A DNA stretch of 64,000 bases, taken from positions 11,980,084 to 12,044,083 of the forward strand of contig NC_064044.1 of the NCBI RefSeq assembly GCF_932526225.1, written 5' to 3'. This document shows, piece by piece, positions 1 through 12,800 of this stretch. A program made the translations under genes and the position numbers. Source of the DNA: Nematostella vectensis (Eukaryota; Cnidaria; Anthozoa; Actiniaria; Edwardsiidae). The notes beneath the pieces are model-generated. The model made no database searches. It was not told the DNA's origin and saw only the letters and a list, made by a program, of their open reading frames with translations. Position 1 is the first letter of the stretch. Every line of letters starts with the position of its first letter.

Positions 1-174
1 GACTGCGTATATCACTATTATCAAGACCAATCATTAAATGTGATATATCATGATAATTCTTATATGTTTCTTGTATTTAAGGCCCTAAATATCATGATTT
101 ATCAAGAGTCTGATGGGGGTTGATATTTTGATATTCTTCAAAGGGTTTTTATCATATAAGCATTTGTGTATCAT

Positions 175-1497
175 GATATTATCAGAATATTTAATGAGAC
201 ACAATTTCTTCCAAGGCCCATGATATAGTGATATATCATGATATTATCAGAATATTTAATGAGGTACATTTTCTTCCAAGGCCCATGATATAGTGATATA
301 TCATGATATTATCAGAATATTTAATGAGGTACATTTTCTTCCAGGGCCCATGATATAGTGATATATCATGATACTATCCGAATATTGAATGAGGCACATT
401 TTCTCCCAAGTCCCATGATATAGTGATATATCATGATATTATCAGAATATTTAATGAGGCACAATTTCTTCCAAGGCCCATGATATAGTGATATATCATT
501 ATATTATCAGAATATGTAATGAGGTACATTTTCTTCCAAGGCCCATCATATAGTGATATATCATGATATTATCAGAATATTTAATGAGGCACAATTTCTT
601 CCAAGGCCCATGATATAGTGATATATCATTATATTATCAGAATATGTAATGAGGTACATTTTCTTCCAAGGCCCATCATATAGTGATATATCATGATATT
701 ATCAGATTATTTAATGTGGCATAATTTCTTCCAAGGCCCATGATATAGTGATATATCATGATATTATCAGAATATTTAATGAGGTACATTTTCTTCCAAG
801 GCCCATGATATAGTGATATATCATGATACTATCCGAATATTTAATGAGGCACAATTTCTTCCAAGGCCCATGATATAGTGATATATCATGATACTATCCG
901 AATATTTAATGAGGCACAATTTCTTCCAAGATCCATGATATAGTGATATATCATTATATTATCAGAATATGTAATGAGGTACATTTTCTTCCAAGGCCCA
1001 TCATATAGTGATATATCATGATATTATCAGATTATTTAATGTGGCACAATTTCTTCCAAGGCCCATGATATAGTGATATATCATGATATTATCAGAATAT
1101 TTAATGAGGTACATTTTCTTCCAAGGCCCATGATATAGTGATATATCATGATATTATCAGAATATTTAATGAGGTACATTTTCTTCTAAGGCCATGATAT
1201 AGTGATATATCATGATATTATCAGAATATTTAACGTGGCACAATTTCTTCCAAGGCCCATGATATAGTGATATATCATGATATTATCAGAATATTTAATG
1301 AGGTACATTTTCTTCCAAGGCCCATGATATAGTGATATATCATGATATTATCAGAATATTTAATGAAGTACATTTTATTCCAAGTCCCATGATATAGTGA
1401 TATATCATGATATTATCAGAATATTTAATGAGGCACAATTTCTTCTAAGGCCCATGATATAGTGATATATCATGATATTATTAGAATATTTAATGAT
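175..1497. repeat. 65-bp minisatellite, about 20 copies
   Basis: The unit repeats every 65 bases (for example at 241 and 306). Each unit holds a dyad-rich core, TGATATATCATGATATTATC, followed by a segment ending in TTCTTCCAAGGCCCA. Copies differ by a few substitutions (gaggtacatt versus gaggcacaat), and some variants recur in pairs, which suggests amplification of multi-unit blocks. The first 175 bases carry looser relatives of the same core. There is no coding capacity. Confidence 0.95.
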
Positions 1498-2136
1498 AGT
1501 AACATTTTTTTCTTATTGGAGTGTCAAGTCTTAAAAAAAAACATAAGTAGAACGAAGCTAATAATATATATAAATGAAAACATTCTAAAATAAATATTAC
1601 TATAATTATACAGTTCTGACTGGTGATGAGTAGAAAGAAGCTATGTAAGTATAAGAAAAGCTATTTATTTTTAGGATAAACTGTTGAAATAAGTGTTCAA
1701 ATATTATTCTTCCCCAGGGAATAAAAAAAAAATGTGTAAACAATCCATAAATTCTTATGCCCTTATGGGGAAAGTCTTATTGAACTAAAGTATCACAACT
1801 GCCATGGTACTGACAAAAATTTTCCAAGATTCAAGGCGTCAACACTGAGTTGTGCGAACAGGGCTTTCGTCGCCTGAACAATAACTTCGAGGTCACTAGA
1901 AAAATGACCCAGTACAAGCGTAACATTTTATTTTGGTTTGTCAACAACAGCTTCAACAGAGATCTTGAGAAAGAGCTAAAAAGGCGAAAAATGATATGAA
2001 CCGTAAAGTGAAAAAAAAAAACACTACCAGGATGAAGCTTTTTATTATTATCCAAAGCACACGGAAATCGCCGAAATAAAAAAGATACGTTTTCCAATTT
2101 ATCACTTTTAGTCTGCCGTTTGTCAAGTAAAAACAA
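1498..2136. other. AT-rich spacer between two minisatellites
   Basis: AT-rich DNA with poly-A runs near 1530, 1725 and 2010. The open frames on the minus strand are short and of low complexity, with no splice-site pattern or recognisable domain. I see no gene here. Confidence 0.6.
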
Positions 2137-2425
2137 AAAAATGATATTATCATGATATATCGTACTATCAATCTTAGTGTGCTGTTGGTCATGTAAAACA
2201 AAAATTAATGATATTATCATGATATATCATACTATCAATCTTTAGTGTGTCGTTGGTCAAGTAAAACAAAAAAAATGATATTATCATGATATATCATACT
2301 ATCAATCTTAGTGTGTCATTGGTCAAGTAAAACAAAAAATGATATTATCATGATATATCATACTATCAATCTTAGTGTGTCATTGGTCAAGTAAAACAAA
2401 AAATGATGTTATCATGATATATCAT
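2137..2425. repeat. 62-72-bp minisatellite, five copies
   Basis: Five consecutive copies of a unit containing AATGATATTATCATGATATA, followed by CATACTATCAATCTTAGTGT and GGTCAAGTAAAACAAAAA. The spacing varies from about 62 to 72 bases. The TGATATATCATGATA core resembles that of the larger array at 175-1497, so both may derive from one ancestral palindromic word. Confidence 0.9.
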
Positions 2426-3781
2426 TTGCTTACTGTTTATGTTATTTTGTTCAACATTGATAATAATAAAATGATATGATATTGATACCATGATAACTTG
2501 CTATTTTGGAATTTCACTTTATCCTGCTAATTTCTATTTATTGATAGTGATATTTAGATTTTTCAATCTACCTGCCTCTCTTATTAATGAGAATGATAGT
2601 GATAATTTGATATTCCTTTTTGGGGAGTCAACTACCATGATAATCCAATTGATAATGACATTTTGATATTTCACATTGATATTTCACTTAGAATTTTTTC
2701 AAGACAATATCATCACCCAAAAATCATTGAAATATCAAATTATCAATTATCAAATGAATGATAAACAATCATGATATTTTGATAATCTGCAATCCTGCAC
2801 CTTAGTGGAAAATCTCAAGGCTTGAGAATTTTTTTGGGGGAGGGGGGGGTATATTCATTTTTTTGGGGAGGGGTGGGTTTAACCTTGCAGGCGTTTGCCG
2901 TATAGAAAGCTCTCGTAAACAAACACACTTATAGATCTCACGGGGGTGTAAGATAAATTGTGCTACGCAAGGAAATTACTATTTCAAATATTTTAATAGA
3001 AAATAGGCAAAATGACGATTTTCTTTAAGATATTTTTTTGGAAGTGATAAAAATCGCTAAAAAGCAGGAGACTTGTGCTCAACGCGGGAGAACAGGAGAA
3101 GGGGTCCAAAATCTTGAGACTCCCGCCTAATGAGGGAGAGTTGACAGGTATGCTAAGTAGAGGAGACGTGGTAGTACAGGCCCGTACCCAAGAGTTTTCT
3201 TAGGTGGTGGGGGGAATGGGGTGCGAAATCCGAAAAAGTGGACAAAATTTTTCCATGGTAGGGGGTTGGGAGTGGGTGTATCTTCTGATAAAAATCTTGC
3301 CACCCTTAAAAAAACGTTTTAATATTATTTTCATGCCATGTTTATTATCAGATCTGGCTACAAAAATTGATTTATAGATTTATGACATACCAGATTAATG
3401 TAGATTTTTTTTGTAATTTGCCTGTGCTTTATAGTTTTGTCTTAAAATTGTGCACCGAAAGTGGAACTACTGCCTGTGTGTGTGTGTGTGTGTGTGTGGG
3501 GGGGGGGGGGGGGAGTGGTGCGAACCCCCTGCACCCCCCTGGGTAGCGGCCTGTGGTATCATGTTCATTTGTTCAGTGGCGCAAAGCTATATAAGAATCA
3601 TGTACTTTTAGCATTCATTCAGGATTAGTTGGGTAGGCTTGTTTGACATATTTAGTAAATATATTTGTTGAGCTTATTAAAGTAAGCAATAAATTAATCT
3701 TTTAGCTTGCACTTGTAACATACTATTTGGGAAAACTTTATATAGTCTCAATAATGGTTTATCTTATATTCTATGTTATAG
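2426..3781. other. Gene-free stretch with simple repeats
   Basis: Continuing AT-rich, ATCATGATA-like sequence runs to about 2790. It is followed by decayed dispersed repeat with G-rich runs (2835-2880, 3205-3260), and then a TG dinucleotide tract merging into poly-G at about 3475-3512. The segment with gcccgtaccc at 3181 and cccccctgggtagcgg near 3530 resembles a dispersed G/C-homopolymer family seen elsewhere in the window. No exon was recognised before 3782. Confidence 0.5.
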
Positions 3782-6700
3782 ATTTTGGTGCTCAACAGCT
3801 ACTCCAGACTGAACTTATGAAAACAGAAATGCTCCTAGAAAGATCAAAGGTAAATGATTTAACCTTCCTTAAATTACCATTATTCGGTTGATAATTACAG
3901 TGAGGACACAGAAGATTGGCCATTCTGAACAACTTTGGCCAATCAGATTCAGCTTGAACATCGTAAACATTTTGAAAAAAAGTCCAGCCAATCAGGTTAG
4001 GGTGTTCTCACACTCAATCGACAATACAGACAGTCTGGCTACGGTCAACTACATGTACAAGGTCAAATAAACAATGTCCAGCCATTCTCATTGGCTGAAC
4101 TTTTTTTTCAAAATGGTTACGGTGCTCAAGCTGAATCTGATTGGTCAAAGCTGCTCAGCTTGGCCAGCTTTCTGTGTCCTCACTGTAATTATTTTTATAA
4201 ATCATTAAAATTCATTGTATTTATAATTATAAACAATAACAATGGAGTGGTTGATCAACATTTTTTAATTACCAGCGCAATTTTTCTTTCAGGATGAGCG
4301 CCGTGCGAAATATAAAACTCAAGGACAGCCGTCAAATGCAGAGAATTATGCCATGGAAATGGCATCTCTGATGATGACACAGAATGCCCAACTTCAGCAC
4401 TTGCTACTCAGCCAAATGAGAAACAGTACAGACCCTCAGTCCGAAGGGGCACCAAGAAGAAACAAGGACAATCCAGTTTCTGTAAGGCTTCTGGAAATTC
4501 AGCCTGTTAGTACACGTGAAATGACCCCATTTACAATGCTTCCCAATACAAAGAAAGGTAAGGCTGGTTGCATAGAGTTTGGGAGTGAATAGGTCATTCC
4601 AGCTATAAGGGTGCACACACACTTACCATTGAAACGTACATTAACAACAGTACCGTCATTCAGCGCACGCTTCGTTTGATGTAAGCTTAAAATAGCATGC
4701 GCTGCATTCTGGTAGTTGAGGTAGGTCTCTATGGTTATGCGTGCAAACTTATAGCTGGAATGGCCTATTGAGCTGTGAGGATAGGGGGAGGCAACACACA
4801 AGTGGTGTTTCGAGAAATTGTGTTCTGTAAACCAGCCACTAGAGATACAATGTGTCAGTACATGAGAAGTACACTCTTCCAATACAAAAACAGTGGCATT
4901 AAGGTTAGTTTGTGGCTCAGCTTGGAGGATAGGGGAGGCATGCATTGACAAGGCATGCATTCACAGTGTATTAGGATTATGTGTATGAGGAGCTGTTGTA
5001 TTTTCAAACAAATTTGTTTAATGAAGAACAAAACTTACTAGATGGTTATGTCCAGATTTCTTCACATTTCTTCAGATTCTTTCTTCAGGTTTCTTCATAT
5101 TTTTCTTATTGAGTGTAACCGATTAGTGTTCTCTAAGAGAATTATTTCTTTTGACAGAATTACCAAGGCCACCACCACCACTTAGACCCAAGCCACAGGC
5201 TGTCCGTATTCCCAGTCCCCAGGTGAGGCTTGGCTTGCAGCCTACAACTTTTTAAAACCCATCACATAATGTGTTGGTGCTAGGTGCCTTGTCACTAAAT
5301 GCCATCTGTTTCTCAAGGGAATAATAGATGAATCGCCAAATTATACCAACTAAAAAGGTTCCATGGGTAATCTGTCATATTGATTGGATTGATGATAAGA
5401 GATTCGTCTGTCTGGGGATTATTGTGTACCTCTTTTACAGATGTCAAACTTCAGGCGAGTACACAGGAGGTGCGCAGGGTGAGCGAACCCCCCCTTAGTG
5501 GTAAAAAAAAACCCAGGGTCATTTCTTATAAAGGAATCTTCAAAGACTGTACTTGTGCTTGCATATGACTGTGCAAGTGGACACACGCCTGAAACTTTAC
5601 CTGCAGCCAGTGTTTAGGACTAACCCTGTCAAGTAGGTACGTCTCAGTCACCATCTATTTTTCCATAGGTGTCTCATCCCCGTGGTATTGCAACTCCACC
5701 TAGACCTACAGAGAGGTTACCCGAAGTGCAACATCAACCCAAAACAGCCCAACGAGATCGCACACAGCCTCAGCTAGAAGGCTTTCTCAACCAACCATCC
5801 ATCCACGATCCCTCAGAAAACTCTTACCCCTACCCTGGCCCTCCACGTGTTAGGAAGCTACGGCATGTGTTTTACGCAGCATGGTTCTGCCTTATTTTGA
5901 TTTCCTTGCTCAGAAGACTGGCAAATAGGCGGCTCAAAGCTATGGTAAAACTAGATGAGAATATTCAACTTGCTATTGTAGAAATTCACAGACGGTATTA
6001 CCTCAACCAAGACAATGCTATATGGAGTTCATTGTATGATGCTATCAAAGAAGGATGTTTTGACTTAAATGTCAAAAGCCCTGGGCTGTTCGGCAAGTTG
6101 TCTCAGGAGCAGCAAGCTATCCTATCAGAGCTAGCGTCCATCATAGAGACAATTGTATATAATATAACTGAGATTAAGGAGGGACGGTCTGGAATTCTCA
6201 GTGTTGGCAGAGACGGAGTGCTGTGGAACATGTCTAAGAGAGGCATGGTTCTTCCAAGTAATTACTTCTGGGGTGTGGAAAAGGTAGAGTATGGTTGCAC
6301 TATTTCTTAAAAACCGTAAAGTTGAATTATGGCCAGGGGATTTGAGGTGCAACCTTGCATGTGACTGGCTAGCTCTTTCATTTTGTTTGTTTCCAAAGAA
6401 AAAATATTGCCCAATGCCCGATTCTTTGGCTCAGATTAAGGGCTTATGGTCTAAACATCAGCGTTTTTGTTGCCACACTTGTTGGCTAGTGAAGTTGATG
6501 CAATCACATTTCTCACATCCTAATTGGCCTACTTCCCAAAACTGTTAAAGTGAATCCATTGACTCGTTATTGTGCTCTACGGGTTCGGTAGATGAGATAA
6601 CAGGACTCGTTAAGGTGCGCTACAAGCTCGGTAGATGGGATAACGCTACTCCTTGTGATGGACTCATTATGGTGCGCTACAGATCAGTCTGTAATACAAG

Positions 6701-9481
6701 GACATTCATTAAAACAAGGAGTCTTCATACTAACTACTATTTGCCTCAAGGACCATATTCATTTGACCGCAAGTGGTGAGCTGGGGGACATAGACCAGCA
6801 GTCCTGTGTGATGCTTGTCCTGGGCCTGTTTGTATCACGCGGTCTTGTCTCAACTATCCTATTGCAACCCATGGACTCTGGCCTGTGTCCTATGCCACCT
6901 AGCAAAGTTGCCAAGAGCAACTTGAAGGTAAGCTTCACATAAAATGCTTGTAAAATGAAAGGGTGTTTTTTTTTGCTATGGCCACTCATCCTGTCTGATG
7001 GCCCACAAATTTCTCTAAACACCTTGTAGTCTTCCATTGCATATGATTTATCAGGGCTGTAGCAGGGGGTGGGGCATTGGGGGCACTTCTCCCCCCCCCC
7101 CCCCCAATATTTTGTAAGGAAATGACCAGGAGGGGCATCGCTGAGCCCCCAATATTTTTTAATGTATATGTATTGTGCCCCCCCCCCGTAATCTTACATG
7201 TCCTGCTCGGCTCTGTTTATCCTGGTGATGGTTCCTTATGTCCCTAGAGATCATACATAGTATGAGAGTCTCAATTCCTGGGCCTGGTTTCTCGAAAGCA
7301 GGTCAGTGCTTACCCACGGATAAATCTGGTTATCGGGACATTTGATAAGCCCCTTATCTAAAGAACGCCTTTGATCTAATGAACGCCCCCCCCTAAACTT
7401 ACAAGTTTGTTATGAACGCCCCTCTCCTTCCCTGCTGCCTTCCCTGCCAGCTTAAAAACAAACGACATAGGACTTCAAATGGTAATTTAATTGCCATCTT
7501 GCTTAATCAACACTGGTAAGCGAGTAGCGTCTTGTTCAATGTCAAGTCCAAAATGAGGGTACCGCTCTCTAGCATTCCTGATCTCATTGCTTGTGATGTC
7601 AGCAATTTTATTTCGTTTTGTCCTCGCATTGTAGCATCCAGGAATAAGGCCTACTTCTCGTTTCCGTTTACTGCATATTTGCACCATTAAATCATTGCAT
7701 TCGTCACATGGTAAACTCTTGCTACGCAGGCTAAAATTTAAAGTGGCTGAGACTAGAACCCCACTGCACTTGGGCAGGGCCGTAGCCTGCATGATGCAAG
7801 TGAGGCACTCGCCTTGGTAAAATTTTGATGTTTTAGTGTTTCATTATTAAAAAGTATGAGATAAAACACCTGCTTTTGTTGGATTTATCATCCAGTGGCT
7901 AGCTTTGCCTCAGTGAAATTTAGATTTAGGCCTGTTGGATCTGTTAAATTTTTATAGTTTGTAAAGAATGCCCCTTTCTAATAAACGCCTCCTATCTAAT
8001 GAACGCCCTCTTCTCGGACCAGCAAAATTTAATAAACGCCCCGGGCATTTATTAGGTCATTTACGGTATTTATCTCTGGGTTAGCGTTAACCTTCTTTCT
8101 AGGGACCCGGCCCTGGACCTCACAGGAAGAACCAAACCAGAAGCAGTGAACGTCTAATTTTAGTCTTGCCTTGACCTGTTTACTAGGATGAGACCCTAGG
8201 CAGGTTTTTACATATCGCCTGCAGGGTCACTTGGTGAGTGGATAGGTGTATGGACACAAGTGAACATAGATGGCAGAGTATAAAAATATGTTCAATATCA
8301 ATGTTTGCTCTTGTTAGCTGGCAAATAATTTGGGCAGAATCTAAACAATTTACTGGGGTGGGGGTTAGTGCCCCACCCTTCTGTATGTCTCATCATCTTT
8401 GAGTCGTTTTACACTAGTTGAACTGTAGCACACAATCATACACTTACAAAAAATCAAGGTTGAGAAAGGGATGCAAAATGAATAAGTACATAATAAATGT
8501 TCTATCTTGCAGGTGCTAGGGTCTTTGATAATGAAAATAGTGCGTGACGTATCTACTGGTAAAAATAAAAAAGCAATGGTAAGAATTGATGCTGATCTCT
8601 GATCATTGCAATGAAGTTTAACATGAGTCCATCTCTGCTAGCTAGCTCTTATTCAGGGTTATTCTGAAATGTTTTGTTTTTCAAACATTGGGAATCCTGT
8701 GGCACACCCCGGCCTTTGTGTGCGCCACAGGGTTCCCAATATTAGAAAAAAACATTTTCGAATAATCCCGTAGCAGGCTACATCTCTCTGAACTATTTTT
8801 TAGGCCCTGGCGCCTGAGATCAGCTCTGAGTTGTACAGTGACAATGAGATGAAATTCCTCTACAAGAAACTTGACAGTACATTTATATGGAGTAAGGTAT
8901 GTTTTTGCTTGAAAGTTTTATATTGGTCTATAATGGGTAGTTTCGGCTTGTGTACATGCATTGGTATCCCCATATCCCCCCTTGTACCCCCATACTCACC
9001 CCAAGTACCCCATACTCACCACAAGTACCCCCATACTCACCCCAAGTACCCACATACTCACCCCAGGTACCCACATACTCCCCCCTTGTACCCCCATACT
9101 CACCCCAAGTACCCCCATACTCACCCCAAGTACCCCATACTCACCACAAGTACCCCCATACTCACCTCAAGTACCCCAAACTCACCCCAAGTACCCCCAT
9201 ACTCACAACTAGTAATCCCATACTCACCCCAAGTACCCCCATACTCACCCCAAGTACCCCCATACTCACCCCAAGTACCCCCATACTCACCCCATGTACC
9301 CCATACTCACCCCAAGTACTTGTTGTTAGATTTTATTAGACCTTTCTCGTAACCTTAGTACTTTGGGAACATATTGTCTCTATTAATAGTTTTTCAATCC
9401 ATTTATTGTATTTTATCTGAATTCTAGGCCAATCTACTCAAATGGGCAGAAGCCTTTGTGGATGACCTGAATAAAAGTTGA
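3782..9481 (+). CDS. Unrecognised proline-rich protein with a hydrophobic segment (3' part, 8 exons)
   Basis: Eight phase-compatible GT-AG exons give 466 residues and a stop: 3782-3849, 4293-4557, 5158-5222, 5669-6283, 6751-6927, 8513-8578, 8804-8896 and 9428-9481. The 5' end is missing, probably left of the window. In order the protein shows a charged helical start (LLQTELMKTEMLLERSKDER), a Met/Gln-rich helix (NAQLQHLLLSQM), a polyproline stretch (ELPRPPPPLRPKP), a disordered Pro-rich region, a hydrophobic segment encoded at about 5867-5911 (VFYAAWFCLILISLL) followed by Arg/Lys, and a mostly helical C-terminal half. The Met/Gln helix faintly recalls C21orf58/DUF4587-type proteins, but I do not recognise the family. 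It lies tail-to-tail with the CULT gene, 348 bases away. The exon chain is well supported because every junction keeps frame; the function is unknown. Confidence 0.75.
3891..4192. mobile_element. Fold-back MITE in intron 1 of the proline-rich gene
   Basis: The two ends are long imperfect inverted repeats. The left end begins ATAATTACAGTGAGGACACA; the right end finishes with the complement, TGTGTCCTCACTGTAATTAT. Complementarity continues inward for about 110 bases (CCAATCAGATTCAGCTTGA on one arm, TCAAGCTGAATCTGATTGG on the other). There is no internal coding capacity, which is typical of a non-autonomous DNA transposon. The target duplication is not clear because the termini themselves are palindromic. 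Confidence 0.85.
4588..4769. mobile_element. 182-bp MITE, copy 1 of a two-copy family
   Basis: Terminal inverted repeats AATAGGTCATTCCAGCTATA (left) and TATAGCTGGAATGGCCTATT (right) enclose non-coding sequence. A second copy with the same ends and interior landmarks (gcattctggtagttgag) lies at 55479-55657. It sits 30 bases after the donor of the second visible exon of the proline-rich gene. Confidence 0.9.
7345..8068. mobile_element. Degenerate AATAAACGCCC-family element carrying inserted sequence
   Basis: The right end (aataaacgccccgggc followed by atttattaggtcatttacgg) matches the right end of the compact element at 24977-25160. The left part, with ctaatgaacgcccc and ttacaagtttgt, matches its left half, but the outermost left terminus is lost. 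Between the halves, about 7460-7960 is extra sequence absent from the compact copy. It contains a minus-strand frame of 101 codons (7487-7792) that resembles no protein I know. Confidence 0.6.
8656..8769. mobile_element. 114-bp palindromic element
   Basis: Near-complete inverted repeat: the left arm reads gggttattctgaaatgtttt and attgggaatcctgtggc; the right arm reads gccacagggttcccaat and aaacattttcgaataatccc. It lies in an intron of the proline-rich gene. A diverged piece of the same family appears near 25256-25290 (gcgctacaggtttcccaata). Confidence 0.8.
8975..9322. repeat. 21-bp C-rich minisatellite in the last intron
   Basis: About 16 tandem copies of a unit reading TACCCCCATACTCACCCCAAG, with one-base-deleted and substituted variants. 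It lies between the exons ending at 8896 and starting at 9428. Because the unit is 21 bases it is open in several frames, which produces artefactual Tyr/Pro/Ser/Thr-rich reading frames that should not be called genes. Confidence 0.95.
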
Positions 9482-9829
9482 TCAAGAAGTACTAATTACT
9501 TCATACCCAAAGGGTAAAACATTTGACATGACACATTTAAACATTCCCTGAAAGGGAAATGTATTTTCATGTTTATAAATGGTTGCCAACTATACAAATT
9601 TATTTAAAATGGGCAATCTTGACTGGATTTTTTTTCTGTTATGTTTTGTCCTTTCCCAAAATGTGGGTAAATTTGCATATGATCTTTCTCTCTAAGCCAG
9701 GAGACTAAACAAACAATCTGTTTTAACATGGCTTTGAATTTGTTGTAAAAATGTTTTTACAAGTTTTTGTTGTAAAAAAGTTATAAAATCTGTTTCATAA
9801 TAAGCAAATTAGTCTAGTCCCTTGCTATC

Positions 9830-12800
9830 TTAACTCCTGTAAGACTTTGGTGTTATGATCAGCGAATCAGCATCTGTGAAATAGAAGGTAATAAAATGAA
9901 ATAGAACGAAAGAATGATTAACAGTGAAAAAACATTGGGAGCAAGTGTTAAGCCAATGCCACAATGCCCCATAGGGACCGTGCCCCCCCCCACTTTTTTG
10001 TAAAAAACATAACAAAATGACCAGAGGGGTGTGTCTGTGCCCCCACGCCCCCTACCCTCCCCACTCTCCCCAGTTTAAAGTCTCATAATCATAACCCTCT
10101 CAAGTGTTTCAAATAGGAAAGAAAAAGCAGCCAAGCATGCTAGCAAGCATTACAAAAATATTACAAAACTGCTTGTACAACATATTAGAAGGTGTTCTGA
10201 ATTCATTTGCCAACATTTTCTGTTGGTCTTACTCAACCAGGAAATGTGGTATCATTGTAAGTCGATGTTGTGGTTGTTTGCACAGGGGTTAAGATCTGGG
10301 GGGGGGGGTCTTCCCATGTCGACTTGATAGGGATGCTCGTCATATTTTTTAGGGGTCAAAATCGGGCCTCATGTATTTAAGACTGAATAAAATTGTATTG
10401 TTCTACGTACAGTTTTGTTGGATGAGATTTGGGTATATCAGCCCAACAAAGGAATATTTGCTATCGCTTGAGTGAGATGTCTTCTCTTTTCTGTGCATTT
10501 CTTCATGAGTATGTAGTGGGTCTTCAAAACTCCTGCAAACACAATATCCCCAGGATTCAGAAAAAAATATATATCACAAATTCACACCAGTTTTCACTCA
10601 CAATCAATCTCAATACCACGAAGATAGTAATAGTAATAGAAGTAGTTTATATCACTGAGGCATGTTACGGTAACAATAGAGGTTACTACTTAAAAAAAAA
10701 AAACATCACAAATTCACACCAGTTTTCACTCACAATCAATACCACGGAAATAGTAAGTAATAGAAGTAGTTTATATCACTGAGGCATGTTACAGTAACAA
10801 TAGAGGTTACTACCTTAATAGATCGGCATGCCTATGGCATAGATGCTATAGCTGTATTTTGTAGTAAGAAACAATATCAAAATAGATGTTTTAGTTATAA
10901 ACAGTGTGTGTGATCAAGAATATTTTCACAGTTTTTGGATTAGACGATTCACCCAAACTTGGGGAGCAAAGTTCCCCAAATAAACTGAATTCATCTCATC
11001 AATTTATTCAATGTCAAAAAATAAAAAAATATTTATGTATTTGATGTCAGTTGAAAAAAATGTTGACTCTTATTACCTACGCCTTTTGCAATAAATGTAC
11101 TTTTCAGTCAACAGCCTACCTTCTCGGTAGACTGTCATTAAAAGTCATGGAAAATATCAAGAGTTAAGAAACATAATAAAACCAATGAGACGTGTATTTT
11201 TGAGTGAGATATAAGTCTCCTTTAGATTATAAAGGAACATTTTTTTCAAAAGTCATTGCAGTTTTGAAAGTCTGAAATCATGTGAAGGTTGATCAGGCTC
11301 CCATATCCAGTCCCCACTTGGTTTGCAAGAGACATTTATTTTTCCAAGGGAAGAATCCTAGGGAGGGTAAATGACAAACTCATATTTTGTGATGTGTGTG
11401 GTTCCTTGCATCATGGGCCATACCATCCAAGATGTGCTCCACAGCGAGGGCATACAGCGATCCTCCAGGCATACCCAGGGAACCACGAGTGCTCAGTAAA
11501 GGCCTTTATGCAAGAGAGTGTTATATCTTATTAATAAGACACCATGTTGATTATGGCTTGTAGTCTGAAGATTGTTTCTCTGCCTTGTGGGTGGGATACC
11601 AACAGACTTAATGCCTTCCTTACATATAATTACCAGTGATTTTTCTTTACATTTTATTATAGATTTTGTATATTATTGTATGAATGTTGCTGCTAAACTG
11701 TTATTCAGGCCTAACCGGCAATAAACATACATTGATTGATTGATTGACCAGTATTCACAAGGTTGGCAAATTCACCTATTTAAACATAAGTTGGACCATG
11801 CAAAGTCCTAGCACCTCATGCATATCATTGATAATATTAACAAGGTAATATCTCGGCCCTTGAAAGGTGGAAATAGTTCAAACATCTAACAAACATGCTG
11901 TTTTTATCATTACTTAGAAAAAGCCTTCCTAAATATGATAGGAGAACAACCAAATACAGCATATGCAAGAATCTGAGAATCAAAAACCAAACTAAACTAG
12001 GTAAACATTACTCACCCCTCCTTGCTGCTTTATGTTTGCAGCATCTGCTGTAATTACTTCAAAATAGTTTCCTGGAAAAGAAATATAATTAGCTGTTTAT
12101 GATTGGCTCCTTAATAGCTCCTTGTTATTTCCACCTTCTTTGCATCTTCCTTCGATTCTTTTGACAAGAAGCAGGCCCGTAGACAGGATTGTGTGCAGGG
12201 TGGTTCGTTTTTCCATTTCAGTGGACCAAATCTCCGGTATACCCCTCCCCTCGCCTTATAACATTAGGCAATCAATACTTCAAATAAATTCAATCTTGTA
12301 TTTAAAATGTTATTAATAGGGTGCTTTTTTAACATATAGCGATAATAATAAAGAAATTATTATAAAAAGATTTTTATAGTCATTAAGACATAATTAATGT
12401 GGGGGTATATCCAACCAAACGTTATATTTTTTGTTTGCTCTAAGCAAACCTTCAAGCCGGGTGGGGGGGTTGGTCAATGCCACAAAGTGAATCCTTAAAG
12501 TCCATGTAACCTTTCAGAGTTGATAGATTTGGTCAATTCTTCACATTTTCATATTCCAAATGGTATGTGGTTCGTATGGACCCAATAAAATGCGCGCTCG
12601 CATGAATAACTCAAAACTGTAATAATGAGGTATTTTGATCAACCTTTCAAAAAAAAGCTGTGAACTGGAAAGCCTGGGTCCAGTCATTTGTGACGTAGAT
12701 CGAGATGCCAATCAAATTATATGAGAAAACATGCGCATGCTTAACTGGTTCCCGTCTTCATGTCTTCTCGTTATTGCTGAAGATCGTTGTGTGGTTACAA

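Noticed and set aside
7487-7792. Minus-strand 101-residue frame with several Cys
   Set aside because: It lies inside repeat-derived sequence, has no recognisable domain or splice context, and may be transposon debris.
8831-9352. Long Tyr/Pro/Ser/Thr-rich open frames in three frames
   Set aside because: They are translations of the 21-bp minisatellite; only the first part (to 8896) is a real exon of the proline-rich gene.
11289-11534. Plus-strand 81-residue frame with [16 protein letters not shown], looking like a zinc-binding peptide
   Set aside because: It is the antisense shadow of the CULT exon at 11424-11503, whose minus-strand reading matches the family.
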